Source: Bradyrhizobium guangdongense (GTDB lineage Bacteria; Pseudomonadota; Alphaproteobacteria; Rhizobiales; Xanthobacteraceae). Taken from it: 60,032 bases of DNA. The DNA is taken from contig NZ_PPPT01000034.1 of NCBI RefSeq assembly GCF_006483445.1, forward strand, positions 1-60,032. Direction: 5' to 3'. The position numbers were made by a program, and so were the translations under genes. The notes under the pieces were generated by a model. That model made no database searches and was not told where the DNA came from. It was given only the letters and a program-made list of their open reading frames with translations. Positions 15,112 to 23,895 of this stretch are shown here, piece after piece. Within the stretch, counting starts at the first letter, position 1. Each line of letters starts with the position of its first letter.

Positions 15112-16197
15112 GTGCTGAGCACGACCGACGATCTTCGTATCCGCGAACTGAAAGAGCTGAGTACGCCTGAAGAGGTGATGCGGGAGATCCCGCGCACCCT
15201 CACCGCCACGCGCGTGGTGATGGCGGCTCGCAACGCCATCCACGCCATTCTCAACGGCCATGACGACCGTCTCCTGGTCGTGGTCGGCCCCTGCTCGGTC
15301 CACGATCCCAAGGCCGCGATCGACTACGCCGAACGGCTGGTCTCGATCCGCGAGGATCTCGCCGACGAGCTCGAGATCGTGATGCGGGTCTATTTCGAGA
15401 AGCCGCGCACGACCGTCGGCTGGAAGGGCCTCATCAACGATCCCGATCTCGACGGCAGCTTCGATATCAACAAGGGCCTGCGGCTTGCGCGCAACGTGCT
15501 CTCGGCCGTGAACAATCTCGGCCTGCCGGCGGGCACCGAATTCCTCGACATGACCACGCCGCAATACATCGCCGATCTCGTCTCATGGGCCGCGATCGGC
15601 GCGCGCACGACCGAGAGCCAGATTCACCGCGAGCTGGCTTCGGGTCTGTCCTGCCCGGTCGGCTTCAAGAACGGCACCGACGGCAATGTGCGCATCGCCG
15701 CTGATGCCGTGAAGTCGGCGTCGCACCCGCATCACTTCATGGTGGTGACCAAACGCGGACGCTCGGCCATCGCTTCGACTGCGGGCAATGAGGACTGCCA
15801 CATCATCCTGCGCGGCGGCAGCAAGCCGAACTACGACGCCGCGAGCGTCGCTGCGGCCTGTGCCGATCTCGCCAAGGCTGGCGTCGGACAGCGCCTGATG
15901 GTCGATGCGAGCCACGCCAATTCGAGCAAGAAGCCGGAGAACCAGCCCAAGGTCACCGCTGATATCGCCGGCCAGATCGCTCGCGGTGAGCAGCACATCA
16001 TGGGCGTGATGATCGAGAGCAATCTCGTGGCGGGCCGTCAGGATGTGGTGCCGGGAACGGCGCTGACCTACGGTCAGAGCATCACCGATGGGTGCATCGA
16101 TTGGGACACCACGGCGACGGTGCTGAAGGAACTCGCGGACGCCGTGCAAGCAAGGCGACAGGCGCAACGCGCGGGCCTGCAGGAACGTTCGGCTTAA
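15112..16197 (+). CDS. aroG: 3-deoxy-7-phosphoheptulonate synthase, class I (AroG/AroF type)
   Basis: First enzyme of the shikimate pathway: condenses phosphoenolpyruvate and erythrose 4-phosphate to DAHP. The 361-residue protein has the class I signatures VVVGPCSVHDPKAAIDYAER, YFEKPRTTVGWKGLINDPDL, LPAGTEFLD, SGLSCPVGFKNGTDG, RGG, LMVDASHANSSKK and IMGVMIESNL. The length matches the E. coli isoenzymes (about 350). The start is GTG 15112 with AGGAG eight bases upstream; it lies behind the attenuator described at 14961-15076, so control by aromatic amino-acid supply is likely. Which feedback type (Phe, Tyr or Trp) applies cannot be read from the sequence. Confidence 0.96.
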   Translation: MLSTTDDLRIRELKELSTPEEVMREIPRTLTATRVVMAARNAIHAILNGHDDRLLVVVGPCSVHDPKAAIDYAERLVSIREDLADELEIVMRVYFEKPRTTVGWKGLINDPDLDGSFDINKGLRLARNVLSAVNNLGLPAGTEFLDMTTPQYIADLVSWAAIGARTTESQIHRELASGLSCPVGFKNGTDGNVRIAADAVKSASHPHHFMVVTKRGRSAIASTAGNEDCHIILRGGSKPNYDAASVAAACADLAKAGVGQRLMVDASHANSSKKPENQPKVTADIAGQIARGEQHIMGVMIESNLVAGRQDVVPGTALTYGQSITDGCIDWDTTATVLKELADAVQARRQAQRAGLQERSA

Positions 16198-16208
16198 GCG
16201 GACTGATC

Positions 16209-16240
16209 GCGGGCGGGGCGAGCTGTCGCGCCCCGCCCGC
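16209..16240. terminator. GC-rich hairpin between converging genes
   Basis: A 12-bp perfect stem (GCGGGCGGGGCG) with an 8-nt loop. It lacks a T run, so it is either a weak terminator or a stabilising 3' hairpin for aroG. Confidence 0.5.
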
Positions 16241-16253
16241 TACATCTTCGGTT

Positions 16254-16505
16254 CTAGCAACCGCGGCAGATGCTCTTGATCTTCTTATCGAGCGCCATGT
16301 TCTCCTTGCTCAGGGGATCATTGGGGTCGCTCAGATTCTTCTCGCTTGGCACGTCGGAGGCGCGCGGCTGGCGATGGCCGACCGGCGCTGACGGGACCGA
16401 CCCCGCCGATTGCCCCGATGTCGTCGATCCCTTGGTCCCGGTCTGGGCGACGGCGACGCCGCCGAACATCACCAGGAGCGATAGTGCCACGACGATGCTT
16501 TTCAT
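16254..16505 (-). CDS. small secreted protein ending in ICRGC (second copy of the type)
   Basis: The start at 16505 (MKSIVVALSLLVMFGG) has GGAGG upstream; the longer frame is rejected. The signal peptide ends AVAQ. The mature 60 or so residues are a Gly/Ser/Pro linker, a NLSDPNDPLSKENMALDKKI helix and the end SICRGC. The terminal pentapeptide and the preceding basic helix match the protein at 12873-13139. Probably periplasmic; unknown role. It is downstream of epmB on the same strand, 46 bp away. Confidence 0.7.
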   Translation of the reverse strand: MKSIVVALSLLVMFGGVAVAQTGTKGSTTSGQSAGSVPSAPVGHRQPRASDVPSEKNLSDPNDPLSKENMALDKKIKSICRGC

Positions 16506-16551
16506 TCTGCTCCTCCATTCCCTGAGCTGACGATCCGCTCTCATCTCGCCA

Positions 16552-17646
16552 TCAAGCCTCCGGCGGATAGAGATGAACGTCGCCGCAATAATCGACGATA
16601 CGATAGCGCGTTTCCATATCCCGATCACCGTCGCCGGCTGCGGTATTTTGCACCGCCGTGACGTAGTTCGGACCGACCGGCGACTTTCCCGCGCCGCCGG
16701 GAATGTCGATGACATAGTCAGGCTGGCACAGTCCCGAGACCCGTCCGCGCAACTGGCGCATCAAGTCCTGTCCGGCAGCAAGCGTCGTGCGCAAATGCGC
16801 GGTGCCCGGCGCGAGATCGCCGTGGTGCAGATAATACGGCTTGATCCGGCACTCGACGAAAGCGCGCATCAAATCCGACAGTGCCGCGATGTCGTCATTG
16901 ACGCCGCGCAGCAGCACGGACTGGCTGACCATGGGAATGCCCGCATCGACCAGCCGCGCGCAGGCGGCCCGCGCGCCGTCCGTCAGTTCGCGCGCGTGGT
17001 TGGCATGCAGCGCGACCCAGGTCGTTGCACCCGTCACTTTCAGCGCCGCAACCATCTCATCGCTGACCCGTGTGGGATCGGCGACGGGCACGCGGGTGTG
17101 AAGACGGATGATCTTGACGTGATCTATGTCAGCGAGATCGGCCATGATCTCGCTCAGCCGTCGCGGCGACAGCATCAAGGGATCGCCGCCGGTCAGGATG
17201 ACCTCCCAGATCTCGTTATGCGTCCGGATGTACTCGACTGCAGCACGATATGCGTCGTCCGAGAGCGCGTTCTCCTTGCCGGGGCCCACCATCTCGCGGC
17301 GGAAGCAGAACCGGCAATAGACGGCGCAGACATGGACGAGCTTGAACAGCACGCGGTCGGGATAGCGATGTACGATGCCGGATACCGGCGAATGCGGGTG
17401 ATCGCCGATCGGATCGGCGTTTTCACCAGGCTGGACCTCCAGCTCCGCTGCGGTCGGAACGAACTGGCGTGCGATCGGATCATCTGCATCCGACGTATCG
17501 ATGAGCTCGACCAGCGCAGGGGTGATCGCGACCGCGTAGCGCGATGCGACGCGCTCAAGCGCGGCCAGTTCCGATGCCGGTGCAAGGCCCGCGCCCACCA
17601 GCTCGGCCGGATCGCGCAAGGTGCGTGCGAGATTGGTCTTCGTCAT
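16552..17646 (-). CDS. epmB: EF-P (R)-beta-lysylation radical SAM protein, EpmB type
   Basis: A 364-residue lysine 2,3-aminomutase-like radical SAM enzyme. The cluster motif CAVYCRFC (C107, C111, C114) binds the 4Fe-4S/SAM group; GGAGKSPVG provides the PLP lysine (K321). It makes (R)-beta-lysine, which EpmA attaches to EF-P. The start overlaps the stop of epmA (ATGA at 17643-17646), so both genes form one operon, opposite to efp. That context favours EpmB over a catabolic KamA. The N-terminal 60 residues contain no known domain. Confidence 0.9.
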   Translation of the reverse strand: MTKTNLARTLRDPAELVGAGLAPASELAALERVASRYAVAITPALVELIDTSDADDPIARQFVPTAAELEVQPGENADPIGDHPHSPVSGIVHRYPDRVLFKLVHVCAVYCRFCFRREMVGPGKENALSDDAYRAAVEYIRTHNEIWEVILTGGDPLMLSPRRLSEIMADLADIDHVKIIRLHTRVPVADPTRVSDEMVAALKVTGATTWVALHANHARELTDGARAACARLVDAGIPMVSQSVLLRGVNDDIAALSDLMRAFVECRIKPYYLHHGDLAPGTAHLRTTLAAGQDLMRQLRGRVSGLCQPDYVIDIPGGAGKSPVGPNYVTAVQNTAAGDGDRDMETRYRIVDYCGDVHLYPPEA

Positions 17647-18707
17647 GTCTCACTAAACGTTTCATCTGCAGGCGGTGTCCACACCACCTGATCGATCCTG
17701 GATGCGCCGCTCGCCAGCATCACCAGCCGGTCGAAGCCGAGCGCGACGCCGCTCGCCTCCGGCATTTCGCCGACCGCGGCCAAAAAATCCTCGTCCAGCG
17801 GATAGGCCTCACCATAACGGCGCTGCTTCTCCGTCATCGCCGCGGCGAAGCGGCGGCGTTGCTCCGGTGCATCCGTCAGCTCGCCAAATCCGTTCGCAAG
17901 TTCGACGCCGCAGGCATAGACCTCGAACCGTTCAGCGACGCGCGGATCGTCCGCCTTGACCCGTGCCAGTGCTGCCTCTGGAGATGGGTATTCGAACAGG
18001 ATGGTCAAACGCCCCTGCCCGAGCCTCGGTTCGACATGCTCGACCAGCACCTTGCTGAAGATGTCGGACCAAGTGTCGTCATCGGCCACCCGTACTTTTC
18101 CGGTAGCGGCAGCGGCAAGCGCCGCGCGATCGCCCTCGCCGCCGTGAATCGTCGCAAGCAGGTCGATGCCGGCAAACTGCTCGAAGGCATAACCGACCGT
18201 CAGCAGTTCCGGCTCGGCAAAGGGGTCGGCGGTGCGGCCCCGGAACGAGAACGTGCCGATCCCGGTCGCCTGCGCGGCATGGGCGATCACCACGATGCAG
18301 TCGGCCATGATGGCGTCGTAGGGGGCGCCCGCCCGGTACCATTCCAGCATGGTGAATTCGGGCAGATGCAGGTCGCCCCGCTCCCGGTCGCGAAACACCC
18401 GCGCCAGCTCGAAGATTTTTGGCTCGCCCGCGGCCAGCAGCTTCTTGCAGGCGAATTCCGGGGATGTCCGCAAATACCGTGTCGCGCGGCTGCCATCGGG
18501 CCGCAAAACCTCGGTCCGCGGGGCGTGCAGATGGGTCTCATTACCGGGGGAGACCTGCAGGACGGAGGTTTCGACCTCCACGAACCCCTGTTCGGCGAAA
18601 AAGGCCCTGACCGCGGCCGTAATGGCCCCCCTGGCCTGCAGGAAGGGCCGGCGGTCGACATGGCGATCGGGCGACCAGAACGGTGAAACCGGCTTGTCCC
18701 CAGCCAT
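17643..18707 (-). CDS. epmA: EF-P lysine ligase (EpmA, GenX/PoxA)
   Basis: A 354-residue truncated class II lysyl-tRNA synthetase without the anticodon-binding domain. Motif 2 appears as ELARVFRDRERGDLHLPEF and motif 3 as GVALGFDRLVML; VEVETSVLQVSPGNE is the motif 1 region. It adenylates (R)-beta-lysine and transfers it to the EF-P lysine. First gene of the leftward epmA-epmB unit, divergent from efp with 174 bp between. Length fits the family (about 325) with an N-terminal extension. Confidence 0.94.
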   Translation of the reverse strand: MAGDKPVSPFWSPDRHVDRRPFLQARGAITAAVRAFFAEQGFVEVETSVLQVSPGNETHLHAPRTEVLRPDGSRATRYLRTSPEFACKKLLAAGEPKIFELARVFRDRERGDLHLPEFTMLEWYRAGAPYDAIMADCIVVIAHAAQATGIGTFSFRGRTADPFAEPELLTVGYAFEQFAGIDLLATIHGGEGDRAALAAAATGKVRVADDDTWSDIFSKVLVEHVEPRLGQGRLTILFEYPSPEAALARVKADDPRVAERFEVYACGVELANGFGELTDAPEQRRRFAAAMTEKQRRYGEAYPLDEDFLAAVGEMPEASGVALGFDRLVMLASGASRIDQVVWTPPADETFSET

Positions 18708-18881
18708 TAACCGACCACCCCGGCTCTGTGCAAAACGCTGGCATCCACCGGCAAAATCAGTATGTTGCGGCCCGAAGCGGCCGCCAGGGCCCCGATCGGG
18801 GCCGGAGACCGGTCCAAAAGTCCCCCATCAACACGACCGTGTCCTGGCCGGAGCCGGGTCGGGCAAGCAGGAATTATAGCT

Positions 18882-19448
18882 TTGAGAGTCATCGCCAGTT
18901 CTATTCGCAAAGGCAACGTGATCGAGCAAGACGGCAAGCTGTACGTCGTCGTGAGCGCCGAGAACATCCATCCCGGCAAGGGCACCCCGGTCAGCCAGAT
19001 CGAAATGCGCCGAATCAGCGACGGCGTAAAGATCTCCGAGCGGTACAAGACCACCGACCAGGTCGAGAAGGCCACGATCGAAGAGCGCAACTACACCTTC
19101 CTGTATGAAGACGGCGACGGCTTCCACTTCATGAACCCCGAGACCTACGACCAGGTCCAGGTCTCCAAGGACGTGGTCGGCGACGCCGCCGCGTATCTTC
19201 AACCGGACATGACCGTCAAGCTGTCGACGCACGACGTCAACGTGGTGTCGCTCGCGCTGCCGCAGCGCGTGACGCTGGAAGTGGTCGAGACCGAGCCGGT
19301 GACCAAAGGCCAGACCGCCTCCTCCTCCTACAAGCCCGCCGTGCTCTCCAACGGCGTGCGCACCACCGTGCCGCCGCACATCTCGGTCGGCACCCGCATC
19401 GTGGTCATGACCGAAGACGGCTCTTACTCCGAGCGCGCCAAGGACTAA
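18882..19448 (+). CDS. efp: translation elongation factor P
   Basis: A 188-residue protein that rescues ribosomes stalled on polyproline stretches. I set the start at TTG 18882 ([16 protein letters not shown]): AGGAA lies nine bases upstream and the length is then the family's 185-190. The longer frame to 18762 encodes a Pro/Arg-rich leader that is not homologous. The modified lysine is K33 in the HPGKGT loop; [25 protein letters not shown] and [15 protein letters not shown] are typical of domains II and III. Beside epmA and epmB, so modification by beta-lysine is expected. Confidence 0.95.
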   Translation: MRVIASSIRKGNVIEQDGKLYVVVSAENIHPGKGTPVSQIEMRRISDGVKISERYKTTDQVEKATIEERNYTFLYEDGDGFHFMNPETYDQVQVSKDVVGDAAAYLQPDMTVKLSTHDVNVVSLALPQRVTLEVVETEPVTKGQTASSSYKPAVLSNGVRTTVPPHISVGTRIVVMTEDGSYSERAKD

Positions 19449-19494
19449 GATGGGCTGACGATCGGGGCAGACGGGAACGCCGGGGGGCGAGACA

Positions 19495-21102
19495 GTGAGC
19501 AGGAAGGCCAAACGCTTCGTCTGGCGGACTCTGGCCTCGCTGTTGCCTCTCGCAGTCTATCCCGTCGCCGCCGACGAGTTCCGCTCACCCTCGCTGTCTG
19601 CGCCGCGCATCGAGTGGCGCGCGGCCATCGACCAGTTGCGCACGGAGATCACTGCGCGCCCGTCAATTGCGGGCGATTTCGTCTTCGTGCCGCGTCGCAC
19701 GGTCTCCCGCTTCGATTCTCGCGCGATGCCGGCGCTGCTCCAGCTCAATGGCGTCACCTCGCAATTCTTCCGGGGTATTTCGCGCAGCTCCGTGCCGGTG
19801 CTGCTGCCGTTCGACGCGGGCGCCTATCTGGATGCGCAGCACATTGGCGCGCCGTCGAGCCTGTCGATTGCCCGCTACCAGGCCGATTTCAATCCGGTCG
19901 ACATGTTCGACGCTGGCCCCGCAGGTTACAGCGCGACCTTCTCGCTCGAACCCGGTGCCGGCGACGGTATGCCGACGCGCGTCTTCGCAAGACCGGTCGA
20001 AGTGCAGATCACGGGTTCGGCGTTGCTTTACGACATCGCCGATCCCACCGGGGGCAAGGGCGAGCCGGTCAAGGCGTTCAGCGCCCAATACCCTGATCTG
20101 CGCAAATTCATCCGCGAAGGCTATGTGCGCTACGCCTTCACGCGGTTCGGCGTCGCCTATGTCGTGTCGATCCAGTGCCTGGACAGCGTCGCGAAACCCC
20201 GGCGGCTCGCCTGCAAGGAGGCCTATCCGGTCGCCGAGCGTTTTCTGAAGGCCCTGCGCGTCGCAGGCGGATCGCGGACACGACCGCTGATGGATGTTGC
20301 CTCCGATGCGTTGGAACGGCCGGCGGAGCGATCCGCCGAATTCACCTACCGTCCCAGCGGCGACATCATTCCGAATTCCGGCTATCGCAAGCAGACCGGA
20401 CACGCCGACGGCATCGCCTATTCGCAGATGCGTTTTCCGCTGGAGAAGTTTCCGGCGATCGTCCGCTCGCAGTCCTATGCCAAGCGCGATAAGTCGGAGG
20501 CGCCGACGCGCGGCTACGTCTGGCGGGATAATTTCTGCGAGTCCCGCAGTTTTGAAGTCTGGCAATGCGGCGGCGGCTACGGCCACCAGGGCGAGGACAT
20601 CGTTGCCGGCGACTGCCCGCCCGGCAGCGAGGGCAGCGAACGCTGCGATCCCAAGCAGCAGGGCGTCGTCGCCGTGCGCGATGCGACCGTGATCCGCGGA
20701 GTGAAAGACCAGGCTGCCACGCTGCAGATCAACAGCCGCACCGAGCATATCCGGTTCCGCTACATGCACATGAACCCGTCGGCGATGAATGCCGACGGCC
20801 TCGTCAACGGCCGCCTCGTCACTGAAGGCGAGCGCATTGGCCTCGTCTCCAACTATCTCGATCATCCCGCCGGCACGTCGCGCCATCTGCATTTTGACGT
20901 GCAGGTGTTCACCCGCGACGGCTGGATCTGGGTCAGCCCCTACGCCACGCTCATCTCGGCCTATGAGCGCCTGATCCGCGCCCGCGGCCGCGAGATCGGC
21001 CCGGAGATCGCCGGCACGACAACGCACCAGCCGGTCGCCCACGCGCTGCCTGAGGATGTCGTCAAGCCGGACCAGCGCGAAGGCAGCAGCGAGGACAACT
21101 GA
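19495..21102 (+). CDS. secreted M23-family peptidase-like protein
   Basis: A 535-residue protein with an N-terminal signal peptide (WRTLASLLPLAVYPVAA), starting at GTG 19495. The C-terminal third is a LytM/M23 zinc peptidase fold: GHQGED (H364, D368) and RHLHFDV (H464, H466) give the metal ligands, spread around ITGHYMHM-like strands. The first 330 residues form a unique region found in a family of large alphaproteobacterial M23 proteins. Cysteines (about 200, 209, 347, 357) suggest disulfides. Probably cleaves peptidoglycan cross-bridges in the periplasm; the efp gene is 46 bp upstream. Confidence 0.85.
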   Translation: MSRKAKRFVWRTLASLLPLAVYPVAADEFRSPSLSAPRIEWRAAIDQLRTEITARPSIAGDFVFVPRRTVSRFDSRAMPALLQLNGVTSQFFRGISRSSVPVLLPFDAGAYLDAQHIGAPSSLSIARYQADFNPVDMFDAGPAGYSATFSLEPGAGDGMPTRVFARPVEVQITGSALLYDIADPTGGKGEPVKAFSAQYPDLRKFIREGYVRYAFTRFGVAYVVSIQCLDSVAKPRRLACKEAYPVAERFLKALRVAGGSRTRPLMDVASDALERPAERSAEFTYRPSGDIIPNSGYRKQTGHADGIAYSQMRFPLEKFPAIVRSQSYAKRDKSEAPTRGYVWRDNFCESRSFEVWQCGGGYGHQGEDIVAGDCPPGSEGSERCDPKQQGVVAVRDATVIRGVKDQAATLQINSRTEHIRFRYMHMNPSAMNADGLVNGRLVTEGERIGLVSNYLDHPAGTSRHLHFDVQVFTRDGWIWVSPYATLISAYERLIRARGREIGPEIAGTTTHQPVAHALPEDVVKPDQREGSSEDN

Positions 21103-21306
21103 GGGCCGCTCAGGGCGATTTTGTCCGCGCTTACGCGTGAAGATTCGCAAACTCGCGACCCCTTTTGCCTCAATCTCCAACCATCTCGGATGCAGGCGCC
21201 CGGGACTGTCTCTTCTGGCCCCAGAATTGCTTGATTGCGAGCAGGCAAGGTCACCCCAGGCCCGGCCTTAGTGAACGTTGCATCGAGATCAAACGAAGGG
21301 AAGCAT

Positions 21307-22215
21307 ATGCGTTTTTTCGCTTCGACGGCCGTGCTGGCCGTCGCGTTCGTCGTGCCGGTTCATGCGCAGGAATTGACCGGCACGTTGAAGAAGATCAAGG
21401 ACACCGGCGCGATCACACTCGGGGTGCGCGACGCTGCACCGCCCTTCAGCTATATCGATGACAAGCAGAAGACCGTTGGCTACGCCATCGACATCTGCAT
21501 GAAGATCGTCGACGAGATCAAGGCCGAGCTCAAGCTGGCCAAGATCGAGGTCAATGAAAACGTCGTCACCTCGTCCAACCGCATTCCGCTGATGGCCAAC
21601 GGCACCGTCGATCTCGAATGCGGCTCGACGACCAACAATGCTGAACGCCAGAAACAGGTGTGGTTCACCAACACGCATTTCCTCACCGCGAGCCGCTTCG
21701 TGTCCAAGAAGGCGGAGAAGCTCGATCAGATCGATGATCTCAAGGGCAAGGCCGTCGTGTCCGTCTCGGGCTCGACCAATCTGGTCCAGCTCAACAAGGT
21801 CAACGCCGCCCGCTCGCTCGGCATCACCGTGATGAATGCCAAGGACACCCCCGAGGCGTTCCTGATGGTTGAGACCGACCGCGCCCAGGCCTTCGTCATG
21901 GACGACATTCAGCTCGCGGCCATGATCGCTTCCGCCAAGGATCCGTCGCTCTACGCAATCAGCTCTGGCGCCTTCTCCGATCCCGAACCTTACGGCATCA
22001 TGTTGCGCAAGGACGATGCACCGTTCAAGGCAGTGGTCGACCGCGCAACTGCAAAGCTCTACAAGAGCCCCGACATCGATAAGATCTACGACAAATGGTT
22101 CATGGAGCCGGTGCCGCCGCGCGGCCTGAACTTCCACGTGCCGATGCCGGCTTCGATGAAGAAGTCCTTCCAGAGCCCGTCCGACAACCCGGACCCAGCC
22201 TCCTACGGCGGCTGA
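21307..22215 (+). CDS. amino-acid ABC transporter substrate-binding protein (GltI-like)
   Basis: A 302-residue periplasmic protein. The signal peptide MRFFASTAVLAVAFVVPVHA is followed by the SBP_bac_3 pattern: LKKIKDTGAITLGVRDAAPP, SYIDDKQKTVGYAIDICM, LECGSTTNNAERQKQVWFTN, VVSVSGSTNLVQLN, and AKDTPEAFLMVETDRAQAFV. It resembles the glutamate/aspartate binding protein GltI. The start at 21307 follows AAGGGAA. There are no permease or ATPase genes nearby, so it is an orphan binding protein. Substrate is inferred from family only. Confidence 0.9.
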   Translation: MRFFASTAVLAVAFVVPVHAQELTGTLKKIKDTGAITLGVRDAAPPFSYIDDKQKTVGYAIDICMKIVDEIKAELKLAKIEVNENVVTSSNRIPLMANGTVDLECGSTTNNAERQKQVWFTNTHFLTASRFVSKKAEKLDQIDDLKGKAVVSVSGSTNLVQLNKVNAARSLGITVMNAKDTPEAFLMVETDRAQAFVMDDIQLAAMIASAKDPSLYAISSGAFSDPEPYGIMLRKDDAPFKAVVDRATAKLYKSPDIDKIYDKWFMEPVPPRGLNFHVPMPASMKKSFQSPSDNPDPASYGG

Positions 22216-22234
22216 CCGAGCTTGATCAATATGG

Positions 22235-22265
22235 GAGCGGCCGCGTTCCCCGAACACGGCCGCTC
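22235..22265. terminator. terminator-like long hairpin
   Basis: GAGCGGCCG (22235-22243) and CGGCCGCTC (22257-22265), continued inward by GTTC-CCC-GAAC. There is one mismatch in a 14-bp stem. It lies between the converging GltI-like and cupin genes and has no strong T run. Confidence 0.65.
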
Positions 22266-22270
22266 TCGCG

Positions 22271-22765
22271 TTAATCGATGAATGTCGTGAGCTGGGCGCC
22301 TTCATCCGCCACGAACACCGCGATCAATTCTGCGGGCTCCGTCGCGCTCGCATTGGCCGACACCAGATGCGTCGAGCCCGGCGGCTCGAAGAAGGACTGG
22401 CCGACCTTGAAGGTCTCGACCGGCCCGCCGCCGAGCTGGGAGCGGATCTCGCCCTTGGTGATGTAGGCGGTCACCGATCCCGCGTGCTTGTGCGGGCGTG
22501 TAAAGCCACCCGGACCATAAAACACCCGTACGATGGTGACGCGCTTGCCCGGCACGTTGGGCAGCGCGTAGGAGCCGATCGGCTCGACCTTGTCGAGCGG
22601 TGATCCCTCGGCCGCCGACGCGCAGACCGGCGCCATTGCAGCAGAGATCGCGTCCATCGTCGGCGGCAACGCCTTGCCGATGGCGAGCGCACAAACCAGC
22701 CCGCCCACCACGGCGAGCGCAAATGTCTGCGAACGGGATTGTGGAAATGCAGCAACCGAAATCAT
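22271..22765 (-). CDS. exported cupin-fold protein
   Basis: A 164-residue protein with an N-terminal hydrophobic segment (about residues 11-31), so it is anchored or exported. One cupin domain: FTRPHKHAGSVTAYITKGEIRSQLGG (motif 1, metal-binding His-x-His) and VGQSFFEPPGSTHLVSANAS (motif 2). GGGAG upstream sets ATG 22765. It forms a leftward operon with the AhpD-like gene 28 bp upstream, behind the MarR operator at 23292-23316. Possibly protects against electrophiles or dioxygen species; exact reaction unknown. Confidence 0.8.
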   Translation of the reverse strand: MISVAAFPQSRSQTFALAVVGGLVCALAIGKALPPTMDAISAAMAPVCASAAEGSPLDKVEPIGSYALPNVPGKRVTIVRVFYGPGGFTRPHKHAGSVTAYITKGEIRSQLGGGPVETFKVGQSFFEPPGSTHLVSANASATEPAELIAVFVADEGAQLTTFID

Positions 22766-22793
22766 CGTAAAATTCTCCCGGAGTAACGTTGTC

Positions 22794-23273
22794 TTACGAC
22801 GCCGCTGCGTTGGCGGCCGCGGGGCGCTTGGTCGGCGTCCAGCGGAAGGCAGCGCCAAAGCGGTTCCAGACGTTGATCGAGGCGATGGCCGACGTCAGAT
22901 AGGTTAGCTCCTTCTCGGAGAATTCGCGGGACACCTCCGCATAGACCTCGTCGCTGACGCCATCTGGCAGATGCGTGAGCGCCTCGGTCCAGGCTAGGGC
23001 CGCCCGTTCGCGCGCAGAGAAGATCGGCGCCTCCCGCCACACCGCGACCAGATTGAGCTTGTCCACGGGCACGCCGATGCGCTCGGACAGCAGGATATGG
23101 TGCTGCACGCAGAAGGCGCAACCGTTGATCTGCGACGCCCGCAGCTTGATCAGCTCGACAAGCTGCTTGTCGAGGCCGGCCTTGGCGGCAAGCTGGCCGA
23201 GCGTGAGCACCGTATCGAAGACATCGGGGGCCAATGCCTTGAAGTCTTCATATTCGCTGCGGGCATGTGACAT
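22794..23273 (-). CDS. carboxymuconolactone decarboxylase / AhpD-family protein
   Basis: A 159-residue cytoplasmic all-helical protein. The redox motif INGCAFCVQHH contains the CxxC and the following His of AhpD-like peroxidases (C52, C55, H58/59). It should reduce peroxides using a thiol partner, though many family members have unknown substrates. The start at 23273 follows GAGGTGAAGG. First gene of the operon with the cupin gene, divergent from and presumably repressed by the MarR regulator at 23326. Confidence 0.88.
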   Translation of the reverse strand: MSHARSEYEDFKALAPDVFDTVLTLGQLAAKAGLDKQLVELIKLRASQINGCAFCVQHHILLSERIGVPVDKLNLVAVWREAPIFSARERAALAWTEALTHLPDGVSDEVYAEVSREFSEKELTYLTSAIASINVWNRFGAAFRWTPTKRPAAANAAAS

Positions 23274-23291
23274 GCCTTCACCTCGTGTTAT

Positions 23292-23316
23292 TATAAGAGC
23301 ACTTATACCGTATAAG
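23292..23316. promoter_or_regulatory. candidate MarR operator with three half-sites
   Basis: TATAAG (23292-23297), AGCA, CTTATA (23302-23307), CCG, TATAAG (23311-23316). Adjacent half-sites are perfect inverted repeats of one another, giving two overlapping palindromes with 4- and 3-base spacers. It is placed in the 52-bp gap between divergent genes, where it can control both. Confidence 0.7.
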
Positions 23317-23325
23317 AGCTCTGAT

Positions 23326-23895
23326 ATGGCGCGCAAGGCTGAAGGCATCACAAACCCACGACCGGACCGGAAGGCAGCAATGCAGAACCCGCCGGGCCGC
23401 CGGGCGGCAACCAGCGACGGCGGAGCCGGCGGTCTTCCCGCCCGTCCCCCTTCGGTGGGCGAAGGCAAACGTGGTGAAAAGGGCTATCTCGGTTATCTCC
23501 TGCGCCAGGCCCAGGCCGCGGTGCGGCTGACCATGGACCGCTCGCTGACCGAGCTCGGGGTTACGCCACCGCAATTTGCGGTGCTGACGATGCTGAAAGC
23601 CTATCCCGGGCTGTCGGGCGCGGACGTCGCCCGCCTCACCTTTCTGACGCCGCAGACGGTCGGCCTGATCATTCGTAACCTCGAACGCGACGGCGCAATC
23701 CGAAAAGCGCGCCATCCCGTGCACGGCCGCATTTTGCAATGGTCGCTGACACCGCATGGCGCAACGCTGCTCCGGGGATGCCGGCAACGGGTCTTGGACG
23801 TGGAGGCGCGCCTCAGCGCGGGGCTCGATGGCAAGACCGAAGCCGCCATCCGGCGTTGGCTAGCTCAAATCGCAACGGAGATGCAGGACGGCTAG
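23326..23895 (+). CDS. MarR family transcriptional regulator
   Basis: A 189-residue protein with a 50-residue polar N-terminal extension (Pro/Gly/Arg-rich, probably disordered). The winged helix runs from about 60: YLLRQAQAAVRLTMDRSLTELG, LSGADVARLTFLTPQTVGLIIRNLERDG (recognition helix) and RKARHPVHGRILQWSLTPHG (wing). ATG 23326; an alternative ATG at 23380 would remove part of the extension. Likely a repressor of the divergent AhpD-cupin operon and of itself, released by a small ligand or oxidant. Confidence 0.92.
   Translation: MARKAEGITNPRPDRKAAMQNPPGRRAATSDGGAGGLPARPPSVGEGKRGEKGYLGYLLRQAQAAVRLTMDRSLTELGVTPPQFAVLTMLKAYPGLSGADVARLTFLTPQTVGLIIRNLERDGAIRKARHPVHGRILQWSLTPHGATLLRGCRQRVLDVEARLSAGLDGKTEAAIRRWLAQIATEMQDG

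Noticed and set aside
19663..21180. 505-codon frame opposite the M23 peptidase gene
   Set aside because: Shadow of the real gene; no ribosome binding site and composition dominated by Arg, Ala and Asp.
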